From assembly GCF_008974145.1 (NCBI RefSeq), contig NZ_BJKP01000008.1, positions 1-64,000 on the forward strand: DNA of 64,000 bases, read 5' to 3'. The translations under genes and the position numbers were made by a program. The notes under the pieces are model-generated. The model was not told where the DNA came from. It worked only from the letters and a program-made list of their open reading frames with translations, and ran no database searches. Of this stretch, positions 1 to 9,967 are shown one piece after another; positions within the stretch are counted from its first letter, which is position 1, and each line of letters begins with the position of its first letter. This stretch comes from Microcystis aeruginosa NIES-4325. GTDB lineage: Bacteria; Cyanobacteriota; Cyanobacteriia; Cyanobacteriales; Microcystaceae.

Positions 1-1
1 A

Positions 2-88
2 GCCTTTAGTCAGATTACATTGCGAGACATCCATCACTGGTTTACCCATTGTTGCTATTGCGATACCCCTTTTAAAGAGCCTACCTAG
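2..88 (+). pseudogene. C-terminal fragment of a probable IS630-family transposase
   Basis: Frame 2 is open from the window edge to a TAG at 86-88 and reads AFSQITLRDIHHWFTHCCYC followed by a short tail. The ending in a Trp-Phe-x-His-Cys-x-Tyr-Cys motif resembles the C-termini of IS630-type transposases as I remember them. Only about 28 residues lie inside the window, so the rest could be an intact gene upstream. The family assignment is from memory. It is a different subtype from the IS630 fragment at 61914, which ends in another sequence. Confidence 0.4.
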
Positions 89-154
89 TCATCCATGCTG
101 TACCTCATTCAACTGAAACCCGCTATATTCCCCTTTTTGCATGAGTGCATGAGT

Positions 155-187
155 AGAAAACGGGTTTCTCCGAGAAACCCGTTTTCT
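155..187. terminator. Perfect hairpin, possible bidirectional terminator
   Basis: GAAAACGGGTTTCT at 156-169 and its exact reverse complement at 173-186 form a 14-bp stem with a 3-base loop, extended by one A-T pair (155/187). The A-rich 5' flank and the T-rich 3' arm would suit termination in either direction. It lies between the transposase scrap and the end of ppc. There is no long U-run after it, so it could instead be part of a dispersed repeat. Confidence 0.5.
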
Positions 188-212
188 GTGCGTTACTCAA
201 CGGATTTAGTAT

Positions 213-314
213 TATAGCAAAGATCGGGGTGGTTAGGACAATCAATCGCTGAAACCCTTGACCGATAAGAGTTTGAAAATTGAAAGCGTCCTAAATAACC
301 CATTTTTTACTATA
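213..314. mobile_element. 102-bp MITE, copy A (IS630-type ends)
   Basis: The segment starts TATAGCAAAGAT and ends TTTTTTACTATA. Its outer 27 bases form imperfect terminal inverted repeats that both run into TTAGGAC. A second 102-bp copy lies at 62157-62258 and differs at about three positions. Both ends also match the terminus of the IS630 remnant at 61894-61920 at about 20-21 of 27 positions, so this looks like a non-autonomous derivative of that IS type. It contains no ORF of its own. The TATA at each end fits IS630/mariner preference for TA targets. Confidence 0.75.
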
Positions 315-405
315 GTAGAAGTTCTACAAAAAGTTGACAAATTCAAAAAATGGGGAGGATTACCTTCAAGATAACCACCCGAAAACTACCATTAATTATC
401 TGTAA

Positions 406-3400
406 TCAACCGGTATTTCTCATCCCTGCGGCAATACCATTAATCGTCATTAAAGCACCCCTTAATAACTCCTCTTTAGAATAGCGGAAATGAATCACAC
501 CGGATTGGGCTTGACTATTGTATTGACGTAAACGCTTCAGCAGAGACACCTGTAGGAAACCGAGGGGAACGATCGAACCGTTGCGTAACTGCACCGAGCG
601 CTGTAAATTCGGATCATTATCTAATAAGTTTTTCTCGCCGGTGATCTGGAGAACAATCTCGCTAGTGCGATTATATTCCTCTTTGATCCTTTCAAACAGA
701 CGTTGAAAACGTTCTCGATCTTCCTGTTTAGAAAGTTCACTGACGTAGTGATAGGCCATCTGTAGATCCACCTTCGATAAAGTCATTTCTGCCTTAGAAA
801 TCACCATCTGGAAGAAAGGCCACTTGTGATAAAAATGGCGTAACAATTCCAAATTTCGGTTAGGAGAATCATCGAGAAACATCTGTAAAGCTGTCCCTAA
901 ACCATACCAAGCTGGTAAAAGAAAACGGGTTTGCGTCCAACTAAACACCCAGGGAATTGCCCGCAGGGTACTTAAATCCTGTTGACCACTTTTCCGGCGG
1001 GCTGGTCGGGAACTAATCTGTAAAAGACTAATTTCAGGAATGGGAGTTACGGACAGAAAGAAGTCTAAAAAGTCCGGTTCTTCATAAATCAAACTGCGAT
1101 AGGTTTGCCGTGAACAGGTGGCCAAGTCCTCCATGATGCGATTCCAGGGTTCGAGATCATCAAAACCACTGCCCAGTAAACTTGCCTGTATGACTGCTGT
1201 CACGGCGGTTTCGAGGTTATACAAGGCCAATTCTGGTAAAGAGTATTTCGAGGCTAAAACCTCGCCCTGTTCGGTGATTTTAATGCGACCGTTAATGGTT
1301 CCCCGGGGTTGGGCGAGGATAGCGGCGTAGGCTGGACCCCCACCGCGACCGACGGAACCGCCCCGGCCATGAAAAAGACGTAGATCCACGCCGTATTGTT
1401 TAGCGGTTTTTTGTAAAGCCTTCTGGGCCTTATGAATTTCCCAATTACTGCTTAAAAAGCCAGAATCCTTGTTACTATCGGAGTAACCCACCATAATCTC
1501 CTGTAAATTACCCGGTTCTAGGATGGCCGGTTCCTGGGTCACGTCCTCCCCGTTTAAAGCCGCTAAATGGTCGTAACCGCCGGCTAGGGCTGCCCGGTAG
1601 AGGGGCAATTCAAACAAAGTCTGCATGATGCCGGGGGCGTGTTTGAGGTCATCGACGGTTTCAAAGAGGGGAACGATGCGGAGGGAACTGCGGCTAGTGG
1701 CGGGGTCGTATAAACCGGCTTCTTGGGCTAATAACAGCACTTCTAGCACATCGCTGGCCTCGTTGGTCATGCTGATAATGTAGGTTTGGCAGATTTCCAG
1801 ACCGAATTCCCCTTGCAGACTTCTTAAAACTCGCAGGGTTTCAATGGTTTCGCAGGTTCTTTCCGAAAAGGGCATTTCCCGGGGAATTAAGGGCCGACGG
1901 GTTTTTAATTCCTCCACTAACCAGGCGATTTTTTCTGATTCGCTTAATTGGCCGTAGGGTTTGGGTAAAACTCCGAGATAGGCTGCGATTTCTTCGATAC
2001 ATTCGGCGTGACGGGTGGATTCTTGCCGAAAATCTAACTGAGTCAGGACAAAGCCAAAAATCTCCACTTGGGCGATCAGTTGATCGAGTTCTTGACAGGA
2101 AAGACCGGTTTGCAAGAGACTGCGCTGTAATAGCTGTAATTCGGCTAAAAACTCGGAACCTGAGCGATAGATGTTGGTTTCGTTGAGTTTAGTTAATAAT
2201 TGTCGTTCTTCCGGATCATTGAGGCGATTATTGCGATCGCGGGTATTTTCTAGACGTTTTTGAATAAAGGCCAATTTGAGGCGATAGGGTTCCTGACGGT
2301 AGCGGATGGCTAACTGGCTATAGATTTCGGGCATTTGCTGTTTATCTCTGTCTAGGGAGTCCAGCAACTCCGGCAAGACGTGACACCAGTGCAGGGAGGC
2401 ACTTAAAATACTGGTCAGGTCGCGAATAGCATCGAGATATTTTTTAATAACGAGATTGCGCTGATAACAGCAGGTTTTCCAGGTGACTTCGGGGGTAACG
2501 GAGGGATTGCCATCCCGATCCCCCCCAACCCAAGAACCGAAGCGACAGAAGTTATTTTTCGGCGCTTGTAAACGGGGGAAGGAGGATTGTAGGCTTTGCT
2601 GCAGACGCAGGGTTAACTGGGGTAGGGATTCAAAGAGAACTTCATCGAAGTAGTGGAGGGCATAATCTACTTCATCGACGACGGTGGGTTTAAATTGATG
2701 TAGTTCATCTGTTCGCCACCAAAAACGTATTTCTTCTTTTAACTGTTTGGTGACTGTTTGTGCTTCTCTGGAGTTATTTAACCCCATACTGCGAAAGATT
2801 TCTTCTGCTTGGTCGAGTTTTTCGAGAATGCCGGAGATGCGGCGCTGTTTAATGCGAATGGTATGACGGACAATTTCCGTGGGGTGGGCTGTGAAAACCA
2901 GACGAATATCTAACTGATCGAGAAGACGCTGAATTTCTTGGGGGGGGACGTTAACCTGTTTGAGATAGGGAAATAACCAGTGAAATAGTCCCGATTTTGG
3001 AGTGGAGTTATCGGACTCGTTCAGGGTTTTTTCTAGCCAATCGGCCCCGACAATGGTGGCTAAAATGCTTTTTTGCGGTGGGCCTGCCTTGGGACTTTCG
3101 TTTTCTTCCCCGATCACTGTCCTTCGGAGTAGTTGCTGGTCTCTTTGTTCGTAGTGTTGTTCAATGATATTGATTAACTGGAAATAGAGGGCAAAAGCGC
3201 GGGTAACTTTGATCGCTTCCCCTAGTTCCAAGTCTTCGATCATTTTGGTGATCGTTGCTTCGGGACTATCATCGGTCACTTGTCCCTCCTCAGAACAGAG
3301 ATGGCGCAGTAATTCCAGTAAATCGACTAATTCTTGACCACATTCGGAGACTAAGACTTCTTTCCATAAATCTTCGATTAATTTCAGTCTTTGCTGCAGA

Positions 3401-3462
3401 AACAGGTTGGAAGTGCTGAAAATATCCTGTTCGGTTTCGGTCGAGGGGACAAGGACGTTCAT
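406..3462 (-). CDS. ppc: Phosphoenolpyruvate carboxylase
   Basis: PEP carboxylase fixes bicarbonate onto phosphoenolpyruvate to give oxaloacetate, the anaplerotic reaction feeding the partial TCA cycle and aspartate-family amino acids. At 1018 residues it has the length usual in cyanobacteria, longer than the enterobacterial enzyme. The catalytic-His motif [13 protein letters not shown] is near residue 190, [10 protein letters not shown] is near 660, and the glycine-rich [14 protein letters not shown] loop is near 700. The C-terminus ends in RNTG, close to the QNTG end of the family. No plant-type N-terminal phosphorylation motif is visible. It appears monocistronic, with its ATG facing a repeat-filled spacer. 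Confidence 0.97.
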   Translation of the reverse strand: MNVLVPSTETEQDIFSTSNLFLQQRLKLIEDLWKEVLVSECGQELVDLLELLRHLCSEEGQVTDDSPEATITKMIEDLELGEAIKVTRAFALYFQLINIIEQHYEQRDQQLLRRTVIGEENESPKAGPPQKSILATIVGADWLEKTLNESDNSTPKSGLFHWLFPYLKQVNVPPQEIQRLLDQLDIRLVFTAHPTEIVRHTIRIKQRRISGILEKLDQAEEIFRSMGLNNSREAQTVTKQLKEEIRFWWRTDELHQFKPTVVDEVDYALHYFDEVLFESLPQLTLRLQQSLQSSFPRLQAPKNNFCRFGSWVGGDRDGNPSVTPEVTWKTCCYQRNLVIKKYLDAIRDLTSILSASLHWCHVLPELLDSLDRDKQQMPEIYSQLAIRYRQEPYRLKLAFIQKRLENTRDRNNRLNDPEERQLLTKLNETNIYRSGSEFLAELQLLQRSLLQTGLSCQELDQLIAQVEIFGFVLTQLDFRQESTRHAECIEEIAAYLGVLPKPYGQLSESEKIAWLVEELKTRRPLIPREMPFSERTCETIETLRVLRSLQGEFGLEICQTYIISMTNEASDVLEVLLLAQEAGLYDPATSRSSLRIVPLFETVDDLKHAPGIMQTLFELPLYRAALAGGYDHLAALNGEDVTQEPAILEPGNLQEIMVGYSDSNKDSGFLSSNWEIHKAQKALQKTAKQYGVDLRLFHGRGGSVGRGGGPAYAAILAQPRGTINGRIKITEQGEVLASKYSLPELALYNLETAVTAVIQASLLGSGFDDLEPWNRIMEDLATCSRQTYRSLIYEEPDFLDFFLSVTPIPEISLLQISSRPARRKSGQQDLSTLRAIPWVFSWTQTRFLLPAWYGLGTALQMFLDDSPNRNLELLRHFYHKWPFFQMVISKAEMTLSKVDLQMAYHYVSELSKQEDRERFQRLFERIKEEYNRTSEIVLQITGEKNLLDNDPNLQRSVQLRNGSIVPLGFLQVSLLKRLRQYNSQAQSGVIHFRYSKEELLRGALMTINGIAAGMRNTG

Positions 3463-3465
3463 AAT

Positions 3466-3542
3466 TTCAGTAATCAGTAATCAGTAAACAGTAATCAGTA
3501 AACGGTAAACAGTAATCAGTAAACGGTAAACAGTAATCAGTG
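3466..3542. repeat. Short tandem repeats (CAGTAAT / CAGTAAAC units)
   Basis: About ten degenerate 7-8 bp units of the type CAGTAATCAGTAAACGGTAAA lie directly upstream of the ppc start. The spacer 3463-3776 between ppc and the small gene after minE otherwise shows no supportable gene. The minus-strand ORF that covers it encodes a repetitive C-terminus made by these units and is not accepted. Confidence 0.8.
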
Positions 3543-3776
3543 AAAAGAAAGCTCAGAACTTGCCCCTTAATACTATTCACTGAAAACTCAAATCTGATCA
3601 TTGATAATTGATCGCTGATAACTGATCTATCGGGATTGGTTCTGTAGGGTTTGTCAGAAATGAGATTGTATCCCAAAGAATCACATTTTTGGCGATTTTT
3701 AACAAAAATTTCACTATTCTTGCCTCTTTTCAGGGGGCAAAAGGACTTTTTTCCTGGTAACTTTTTCCAGAAAAGA

Positions 3777-3965
3777 TTATCGATCACTGTTTACCGGTAA
3801 CTGATCGGGAATATTGAGCAGAGGCAAGCGATCGCCGCGAAACAATTCCTCACTTTCTTGGCCCAATTCAATTAACCCATGATTGAGGGAACGCAAGGCC
3901 AGATAAGAGAGAAGAAAGGGAGTAACCGCTAGACTAAGCCAAAGCTCGATCGGTTGAGTTTTCAT
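3777..3965 (-). CDS. Small hydrophobic protein translationally coupled to minE
   Basis: This 62-residue ORF starts with an ATG that overlaps the minE stop codon (3962-3965), the arrangement of translational coupling. The N-terminal half (about residues 8-25, WLSLAVTPFLLSYLALRS) is hydrophobic and could span or lie on the membrane; the C-terminal half is acidic and polar. I do not recognise the family. Its place at the end of the minC-minD-minE operon suggests co-expression with the Min system, but no function can be read from the sequence. A fortuitous ORF is possible, although the coupling argues for a real gene. Confidence 0.6.
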   Translation of the reverse strand: MKTQPIELWLSLAVTPFLLSYLALRSLNHGLIELGQESEELFRGDRLPLLNIPDQLPVNSDR

Positions 3966-4249
3966 GGCAATTTTTCGGTTAAAGGACGGCGTTTGATGCG
4001 ACGAATCGGAAAATTAGCAATCAGGGCGGTAGTTCGTTGGTCACTTTCTAGGAGTAACTCGGTTTCCTCGGTGTCGATATCAAGATAACGACTGACCACT
4101 TCTAAGATTTCTTGACGCATCATATCGAGAAGTTCGGGACTAAGATCGGCGCGATCGTGGGCTAAAATAAGTTTTAAGCGTTGTTTAGCTTGGTCGCCAC
4201 TTTTGCCCGAACCGCGCCATGCTAGAAGTTTATCGATCAGGTCATTCAT
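3962..4249 (-). CDS. minE: Cell division topological specificity factor MinE
   Basis: MinE stimulates the MinD ATPase and drives MinCD off the membrane, restricting FtsZ-ring inhibition to sites away from mid-cell. The 95-residue protein has the expected N-terminal MinD-interacting segment beginning MNDLIDKLLAWR, then the conserved KQRLKLILAHDRADLSP region that forms the contact helix/strand, and a C-terminal dimerisation part. It lies 29 bp downstream of minD on the same strand and overlaps the next small ORF by an ATGA. Confidence 0.95.
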   Translation of the reverse strand: MNDLIDKLLAWRGSGKSGDQAKQRLKLILAHDRADLSPELLDMMRQEILEVVSRYLDIDTEETELLLESDQRTTALIANFPIRRIKRRPLTEKLP

Positions 4250-4278
4250 AGTAGGTTAAGGGGTTGAGATGAGAGAGT

Positions 4279-5079
4279 TTAAGGCCCAAACAAGCGACGA
4301 CGCAGACGAGTAAGAAAACCTTCCTGACCAGCCATTAAATCTAGAAACGGCACATCGCGACCCTGTAAACGTTGGGCAATGTTTCTAAAGGCCGTGGCGG
4401 GGAGAGAGGTCTTCTCCTCTAATACTAATGGTTCCCCTTTATTAGTGGAAATAATAATTCTTTGATCGTCGGGAATAATCCCCAACAGGGGAATTACCAA
4501 GAGGTCGAGAATATCCTCGACGCTGATCATCTGGTTAAGTTGGATCATTTCTGGCCGCAGCCGGTTGACAATCAGGCGGATACTTTTAATATCCTCGCTT
4601 TCTAGTAGTCCCACCACGCGATCGGCATCTCTCACCGCCGACATTTCTGGGGTAGTAACGATGATCGCTTCTTGGGCAGCTGCGATCGCATTGCGAAAAC
4701 CCATTTCAATTCCTGCCGGACAATCAATCAATACATAGTCATAACTTTTTGACAATTGGGCGACTAAATCTTTCATTTGATCGGCAGTAATTGCCTCTTT
4801 GGTGCGATTTTGTGCCGCTGGTAATAAAACCAGATTTTCCTGTCTTTTATCCTTAACTAAAGCTTTATCAAGGCTACAATCTCCCGCCACCACATCGAGG
4901 GCAGTATAAACTATACGCTGTTCTAATCCTAACAATAAATCGAGATTTCTCAGTCCGAAATCGGCATCGACAAGGGCGACTCGACAGCCTAATTGAGATA
5001 AGGCTGAACCTAAGTTCGCCGTTACTGTCGTTTTACCGACTCCTCCCTTTCCCGATGTCACCACAATTACACGAGCCAT
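4279..5079 (-). CDS. minD: Septum site-determining ATPase MinD
   Basis: MinD is a ParA/MRP-type ATPase that binds the membrane in its ATP state, recruits MinC and is released by MinE. The deviant Walker A motif SGKGGVGKTT occupies residues 9-18, the IDCPAGI switch region is near residue 120, and the last dozen residues (FLTRLRRRLFGP) form the amphipathic membrane-targeting helix. The length of 266 residues is typical. It sits between minC, across a repeat-bearing spacer, and minE. Confidence 0.97.
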   Translation of the reverse strand: MARVIVVTSGKGGVGKTTVTANLGSALSQLGCRVALVDADFGLRNLDLLLGLEQRIVYTALDVVAGDCSLDKALVKDKRQENLVLLPAAQNRTKEAITADQMKDLVAQLSKSYDYVLIDCPAGIEMGFRNAIAAAQEAIIVTTPEMSAVRDADRVVGLLESEDIKSIRLIVNRLRPEMIQLNQMISVEDILDLLVIPLLGIIPDDQRIIISTNKGEPLVLEEKTSLPATAFRNIAQRLQGRDVPFLDLMAGQEGFLTRLRRRLFGP

Positions 5080-5085
5080 AATTTA

Positions 5086-5155
5086 TATCAGTTATCAGTT
5101 ATCAGTTATCAGTTACTGGTTATCAGCTATCAGTTATCAGTTATCAGTTATTAGT
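5086..5155. repeat. TCAGTTA tandem repeats between minC and minD
   Basis: Consecutive CAGTTAT units with a few substituted units occupy the 151-bp minC-minD spacer, followed near 5195-5230 by TTTACTGATCACTG-type units. They lie inside an apparent operon, so transcription must pass through them or restart after them. Confidence 0.8.
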
Positions 5156-5230
5156 TTGATAGAGTTTTTCGTTTCAACGCAGTTAATCCCTATTTTTACT
5201 GTTTACTGATCACTGTTTACTGGTCACTGC

Positions 5231-6058
5231 TCACTTTTTTTCGACCCATCCCACTTTATCTTTAAAGGTGTAGGTTCTGGAAAAATTATAAGCCCCAATG
5301 ATGCGGATTCCTCCTTCGCTGATACAGGCGATTTCTGGTTCCATGCGATCGCTATCTAAAGCCGGGGCTCGTGCCACTAATTCCGCGATCCTCAGTTGAG
5401 TTAAGTCGATTCGCAGGGCCATAATTACCGCTGCTCGATCGCCGCGAAATCCGGCATGGGCTACACCGCGTAAACTCCCCCAAACTAATATATCGCCATC
5501 AGCGACGAGGGAGCCGCCGGGGTTGACATCGCCCATGATTATCACTGTACCGGGGTGACGGATTTCTACACCCGATCGCAGGGTGGTTTTTAAGTACAAA
5601 GGTTCAGCGAGGGGGGATTGGGGCGGTTGCCCCTCCCCGAAAACATGGGTATTCGAGCGCATTTGTTCGACATTGTAACCCATGGTTGCCGCTGCCACTG
5701 CGGTTTGTCTTCTTTGGGTTTGGATCGTGTGCAGGGGTAATTCGGCGCTGTCTAAAATTGTGGCGATCGCTTGTAGTTGGCGTGTATCCATCAGGCGATC
5801 GTTGGCCTGTAGGTGTACTGGTGTTCTAGCGGGGCAGTTTTGACCGCTATTACGGAGATAATATTTCAATCCTGTCAAGATATCTGTCCAATCCTGACTT
5901 GTCTCCCTGGCACTGGTTTTGGGCAAAATTAGCAGCAATTTCTCGCCCTCACTTTTTAGGTGGATTTGGGCGTATCTCGACCTTAGCGAGGCTGATGGCT
6001 CAATTTTTTCGGTTTCTAAGTCAATTTCTTGATTTAATTCGGGTTTAGTTTCATCCAT
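5231..6058 (-). CDS. minC: Septum site-determining protein MinC
   Basis: MinC inhibits FtsZ polymerisation and is positioned by MinD. The C-terminal dimerisation and MinD-binding domain is clear: the span from VEIRHPGTVIIMGDVNPGG through LVWGSLRGVAHAG, about residues 170-215, forms the beta-helix signature. The N-terminal FtsZ-interacting domain (about 25-130) is more divergent. At 275 residues it is in the normal range. It is the first gene of the minC-minD-minE cluster. Confidence 0.94.
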   Translation of the reverse strand: MDETKPELNQEIDLETEKIEPSASLRSRYAQIHLKSEGEKLLLILPKTSARETSQDWTDILTGLKYYLRNSGQNCPARTPVHLQANDRLMDTRQLQAIATILDSAELPLHTIQTQRRQTAVAAATMGYNVEQMRSNTHVFGEGQPPQSPLAEPLYLKTTLRSGVEIRHPGTVIIMGDVNPGGSLVADGDILVWGSLRGVAHAGFRGDRAAVIMALRIDLTQLRIAELVARAPALDSDRMEPEIACISEGGIRIIGAYNFSRTYTFKDKVGWVEKK

Positions 6059-6234
6059 AGAGATAATTTTTTACTTAAAAAAGACAAAGGGCAAAATAGA
6101 GATCAGCAAACCGACGGGAGCGGTAATCAGTGAAGTGCCCCATACAATTTTTCAAAAGTAATGGCAGATATGGTTAATACCTGCTACAAATCAAAATTCT
6201 CTCATTTCTGCCGGACTTATTGCCCTTAGTCGGG

Positions 6235-7143
6235 TTACTTTTGACTTGATTGCGGGTGGATTTGGGGCAAATGCAAAGCGGGATCCTGCGCTGTCCAACC
6301 GACGGGAGTATCTAAGCGCACTTCAAAATGAAGATGGGGGGGAATAATATCCGGTTGTCCCGTGGTGCCAACCGCACCGATAACGTCTCCTGCTCGTACC
6401 CTTTGGTCAATTCTAACTGTAACCCTGCTTAAATGGGCATAACGGGTCTGCCGGCGACCTAAATGATTAATTACTACCAAATTACCATAGGCCCCCTCCT
6501 GACCCACATAAATCACTAGACCATCCTCGGCCGCTAAAACACTTGTACTAATATTTGCGAGAAGATCAATACCACTATGAAAGAGATTTTTCTGTTCCGT
6601 GGGACTTTTTTGCCAACCGTAGGTTAATCCGACAGTGCTGGCAAAGGGTAAGGGATAAGAACTTAATCCAGTATAATCCGATCGCTTGTCCGTGGCTGAC
6701 CAATTGCTGCCGGGTATAAAAACTATTGTCGGCCGACGACCACAACCGTTAAGCTCAAAGAGTATATCGGCACGAATACCATAGGCCGCTTCTAAATCGC
6801 GCCAAGTGGAACCCCGGGGTGCTTCGATGCGAATGCCGTTCATCGGGGGAATAAAGATTTCTTTTCCCACGGGGGCTAAACCATTTTTGAGAATAGTCGG
6901 ATTGAGTTTAATTATCGTTGCCGGGATGAGAGCGTATTTTTCAGCGATGGAGGCGATCGTTTCTCCCGCTTGGATTTTATGGCGTTGTAACCTTGATAAA
7001 ATCGGTAGGGGACAAACATTATCAGACCCTTGGGCAAAAATTAATTTTTGATTTAAGCCCAAAAAACCTAGACAAAAAAACAAAATTGTGCTGGTGAAAC
7101 TTAGCCAAATTTTCCCACTTCTGATTCTCCGACCCATGACCAT
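6235..7143 (-). CDS. Secreted LysM / M23-family peptidoglycan endopeptidase
   Basis: This is a predicted exported cell-wall hydrolase. A basic N-terminus and hydrophobic segment (about residues 10-37, ending FAQG) form a signal peptide. A LysM domain follows (about 53-100, IQAGETIASIAEKYALIP), then a second LysM-like region and a C-terminal M23 LytM peptidase domain. Zinc-site residues are visible: HSGID near residue 188, the YAHLS segment, and HLHFEVR near 273. The active site looks intact, so it is either an enzyme cleaving peptide cross-links or an activator of amidases. It lies beside the min genes, divided from minC by 176 bp. Confidence 0.9.
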   Translation of the reverse strand: MVMGRRIRSGKIWLSFTSTILFFCLGFLGLNQKLIFAQGSDNVCPLPILSRLQRHKIQAGETIASIAEKYALIPATIIKLNPTILKNGLAPVGKEIFIPPMNGIRIEAPRGSTWRDLEAAYGIRADILFELNGCGRRPTIVFIPGSNWSATDKRSDYTGLSSYPLPFASTVGLTYGWQKSPTEQKNLFHSGIDLLANISTSVLAAEDGLVIYVGQEGAYGNLVVINHLGRRQTRYAHLSRVTVRIDQRVRAGDVIGAVGTTGQPDIIPPHLHFEVRLDTPVGWTAQDPALHLPQIHPQSSQK

Positions 7144-7162
7144 AAAAAAACCGATTTCTTAA

Positions 7163-8461
7163 TTACAAAACCCGGAGAATACTAGGAATACTGTCAATAG
7201 CTTCTAAAGACTCTATGGCTGCTAAAGCGTCGCGGAAATTGCCCTCGCGTACATCGTGGGTAACAACGACAATTTCGGCTAAATCACCCCTAATACCAAT
7301 TTGTACCACGGATTCTAGACTAACTCCATGGTCGCCGAAAGCCATACCTAAATGACCGATTACCCCCGGCACATCGCGACAGAGAAAACGAGCATAAAAA
7401 CGGGTTGATAAATCCTCCATGGGGGCGATTTGACAATAATGCTGGTGAATACAGCTTAAAAGCGGGTCAAGTTCCTTGGTTTTGCCACTACTTTTTAAAA
7501 TTCCGACGATATTCATCACATCCGATACTACCGCGCTGGCCGTCGGTCCGCTGCCGGCACCCGGTCCATAAAACATCACTTGCCCCAAGGGTTCCCCTTC
7601 GACCAGAATAGCGTTATAGACTCCGTTAGCATTAGCGAGGGGATGGGTTTTCGGTACTAGGGTCGGATGAACCCGCAACTCTAGGGTATCGGAATCTTCC
7701 TTAACCGTATCTTTTGCGATCGCTAATAATTTGATCACAAATCCCAGTCTATCAGCGTAGGCGATATCGACGGCGCTAACTTGCCGGATCCCTTCACAGT
7801 AAACATCTTCCCGTTTTACCCGACCTCCAAAACCCAGAGAGGCTAAAATGGAGATTTTATCGGCTGCATCGAATCCATCCACGTCCGCAGTGGGATCCGC
7901 TTCTGCATAGCCTAATTCCTGAGCTTTGGCCAGAACTTCGCTAAAATCTGCCCCTTTTTGGCTCATTTCGGTGAGAATATAGTTAGTTGTGCCGTTGACA
8001 ATTCCCATGATGCTGCTGATGCGATTAGCGCCGAGGGATTGTTTTAAAGGTTTAATGACGGGAATGCCACCACCCACGGCCGCTTCTAGGAGGACATAAA
8101 CCCCTTTTTCGTTGGCCTTGGCGTAGATTTCATCACCAAAACGGGCAATAACCGCCTTATTTGCCGTAACAACGTGCTTTCTCGATGCGATTGCTTGGAG
8201 AATTAAAGAGCGCGCCGGTTCCAAACCCCCCAATAATTCGACAATAATATCAATTTCGGGGTCAGTAACGATCGATTCTAGGTCAGTGGTCAACAGCTGG
8301 GGAGAAAGCTCGATTTCTCTCGGTTTATCTAGGGATCTAACTCCCACTCGTCCAATGGTAATCTCTTTGAGTACGGGATGACGACCAAAAGGATCGAGGA
8401 GGATTTTCGCTGTTCCCGTCCCCACAACCCCGAAACCGAGTAAACCAATCTTAAAGGTCAC
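7163..8461 (-). CDS. hom: Homoserine dehydrogenase
   Basis: Homoserine dehydrogenase reduces aspartate-4-semialdehyde to homoserine with NAD(P)H, on the way to threonine, methionine and isoleucine. The Rossmann motif GLLGFGVVGTGTA is at the N-terminus, the catalytic-domain segment GIVNGTTNYILTEM is mid-protein, and a C-terminal ACT domain (VPGVIGHLGMAFGDHGVSLE) implies allosteric control, probably by threonine. The longest ORF begins at ATG 8506. I prefer the GTG at 8461, preceded by GGAG, because it places the start just before FKIGLLGFG and gives the usual length of about 432 residues. Confidence 0.95.
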   Translation of the reverse strand: MTFKIGLLGFGVVGTGTAKILLDPFGRHPVLKEITIGRVGVRSLDKPREIELSPQLLTTDLESIVTDPEIDIIVELLGGLEPARSLILQAIASRKHVVTANKAVIARFGDEIYAKANEKGVYVLLEAAVGGGIPVIKPLKQSLGANRISSIMGIVNGTTNYILTEMSQKGADFSEVLAKAQELGYAEADPTADVDGFDAADKISILASLGFGGRVKREDVYCEGIRQVSAVDIAYADRLGFVIKLLAIAKDTVKEDSDTLELRVHPTLVPKTHPLANANGVYNAILVEGEPLGQVMFYGPGAGSGPTASAVVSDVMNIVGILKSSGKTKELDPLLSCIHQHYCQIAPMEDLSTRFYARFLCRDVPGVIGHLGMAFGDHGVSLESVVQIGIRGDLAEIVVVTHDVREGNFRDALAAIESLEAIDSIPSILRVL

Positions 8462-8602
8462 GCTTTTGTCTCCTGCTAGTCCGACGCAAAAAATACTAAT
8501 GGGCAAGCCGTCGCCATTGTCGATTCTATCATTACAAGGTCTTTGTCTGTGGGGTTTTCTTTTGCTTCCCTGACACCACTAACACAGCTTAAATGGTGGG
8601 AG

Positions 8603-9958
8603 TTAGCCAATTTTCAGCCCGCGAATCGCATAATCTAATAATTCGATAGGATGAATAACGGGTGTATCTTTTCCCTGTAATTGCAGATGTTTTTTAATTT
8701 GTAGGGAACAACCTGGATTAGGAGAAGCAATCACCGCAGCCCCAGTATTTAATAAATTGCGGACTTTCTGCTGACCTAATTCATCGGCAGTATCTGGCTG
8801 TAGCATATTATAAACTCCGGCACTACCACAACACAGGGCCGCATCGATAGGTTCTTTTAAGTTAATATTGGGGATTTTTTGCAATAATTGCCGTGGCTGC
8901 ACCGAGATTTTTTGTCCGTGTAAAAGATGACAGGCATCTTGATAAACTAGGGTTAATTCTGTCTCGGTAATCGGCGATAAATCAGCAGTTAATCCCACTG
9001 CGGCTAAAAATTCTTGAGCATCGCGTACTTTAGCCACAAACTCCTTAGCCTTATCTTTATATTCAGGATCGTCGGCTAAAATATGATGATATTCCTTGAG
9101 AGTATGACCACAACCCGCCGCATTGATAATAATATAATCAACCTCGTTTGCTGCGAAACTATCGATCATTTGTCTGGCTAAACTTTGCGCTTGTTTTTCC
9201 TGTCCTTGGTGTGCGGGTAAAGCGGCACAACAACCCTGGGTTTTTGGGATAACCACTTCACAACCATTGGCAGTTAAAACCCGCACTGTCGCTTCATTTA
9301 CCGGTGAGAAAAAGAGTCTCTGCACACAACCTAAAACTACTCCCACCCGATAGCGTTTTTCCGTTTGGGAAGGAATAACATCGGGATAGTTTTTAAACAG
9401 AGAATTTAGGGTAATTTTGGGTAGAATTGATTCCATGGCCGCTAGACGGGGAAAGAGCATTTTTAAGATACCCGATTTCCTGACTAGGGTTTGTAATCCT
9501 AGGGTTTGATATAACCAGAGGAAGGGTAAAAATAATTTGAGACGGACGGGATAGGGAAAGAGATTAAAAATGAGAAAACGAATAATTTTATCTTTAAAAC
9601 TGCGGGGTTGATTGCGTTCCACCTGCGGACGAACTGCGGCGATTAATTGATCGTATTGTACTCCCGATGGACAGGTACTAACACAGGCTAAACAACCTAA
9701 ACAAGTATCAAAATGTTGGCTAGTGGTTTCGTCTAAAACTGCCTCCCCTTTGTTGATGGCATTCATCAGATAAATTCTGCCCCGGGGAGAGTCCATTTCC
9801 TTGCCAATCACTCGATAACTGGGACAGGTAGATAGACAAAAACCACAGTGAACACAACTATCGATTAATTCTTGGGCAGGGGGATTTTTGGGGTCAAATC
9901 CTTGATTTTTTTGGTCGATTAATTCTTGAAAGTTAAGGGAATGTTCGGAGGCTTGCAT
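8603..9958 (-). CDS. glcF: Glycolate dehydrogenase iron-sulfur subunit
   Basis: GlcF-type protein passing electrons from glycolate oxidation to the quinone pool in photorespiratory glycolate metabolism. Two [4Fe-4S] motifs, CVHCGFCLSTCP (about residues 35-46) and CLGCLACVSTCP (about 86-97), are followed by two CCG-type domains (GCVQRLF then GCCAALPAHQG, and DACHLLHG then LCCGSAGVYN). The length of 451 residues suits the family. It lies 9 bp downstream of the FAD-domain partner, so the two are almost certainly cotranscribed. The catalytic GlcD subunit is not in this window. Confidence 0.9.
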   Translation of the reverse strand: MQASEHSLNFQELIDQKNQGFDPKNPPAQELIDSCVHCGFCLSTCPSYRVIGKEMDSPRGRIYLMNAINKGEAVLDETTSQHFDTCLGCLACVSTCPSGVQYDQLIAAVRPQVERNQPRSFKDKIIRFLIFNLFPYPVRLKLFLPFLWLYQTLGLQTLVRKSGILKMLFPRLAAMESILPKITLNSLFKNYPDVIPSQTEKRYRVGVVLGCVQRLFFSPVNEATVRVLTANGCEVVIPKTQGCCAALPAHQGQEKQAQSLARQMIDSFAANEVDYIIINAAGCGHTLKEYHHILADDPEYKDKAKEFVAKVRDAQEFLAAVGLTADLSPITETELTLVYQDACHLLHGQKISVQPRQLLQKIPNINLKEPIDAALCCGSAGVYNMLQPDTADELGQQKVRNLLNTGAAVIASPNPGCSLQIKKHLQLQGKDTPVIHPIELLDYAIRGLKIG

Positions 9959-9967
9959 AATTGTTAA

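Noticed and set aside
1118-1330. Plus-strand ORF inside ppc, and similar ORFs inside nifJ, pfkA, murE and desA
   Set aside because: They are shadows of conserved genes on the other strand with no protein-like features.
3466-3542. Possible CRISPR array
   Set aside because: Units are 7-8 bp with no unique spacers; it is a simple tandem repeat. No cas genes are in the window.
3467-3787. Minus-strand ORF of 106 residues between ppc and minE genes
   Set aside because: Its C-terminal third is translated tandem repeat (LPFTDYC-type units) and the rest has no recognisable protein character.
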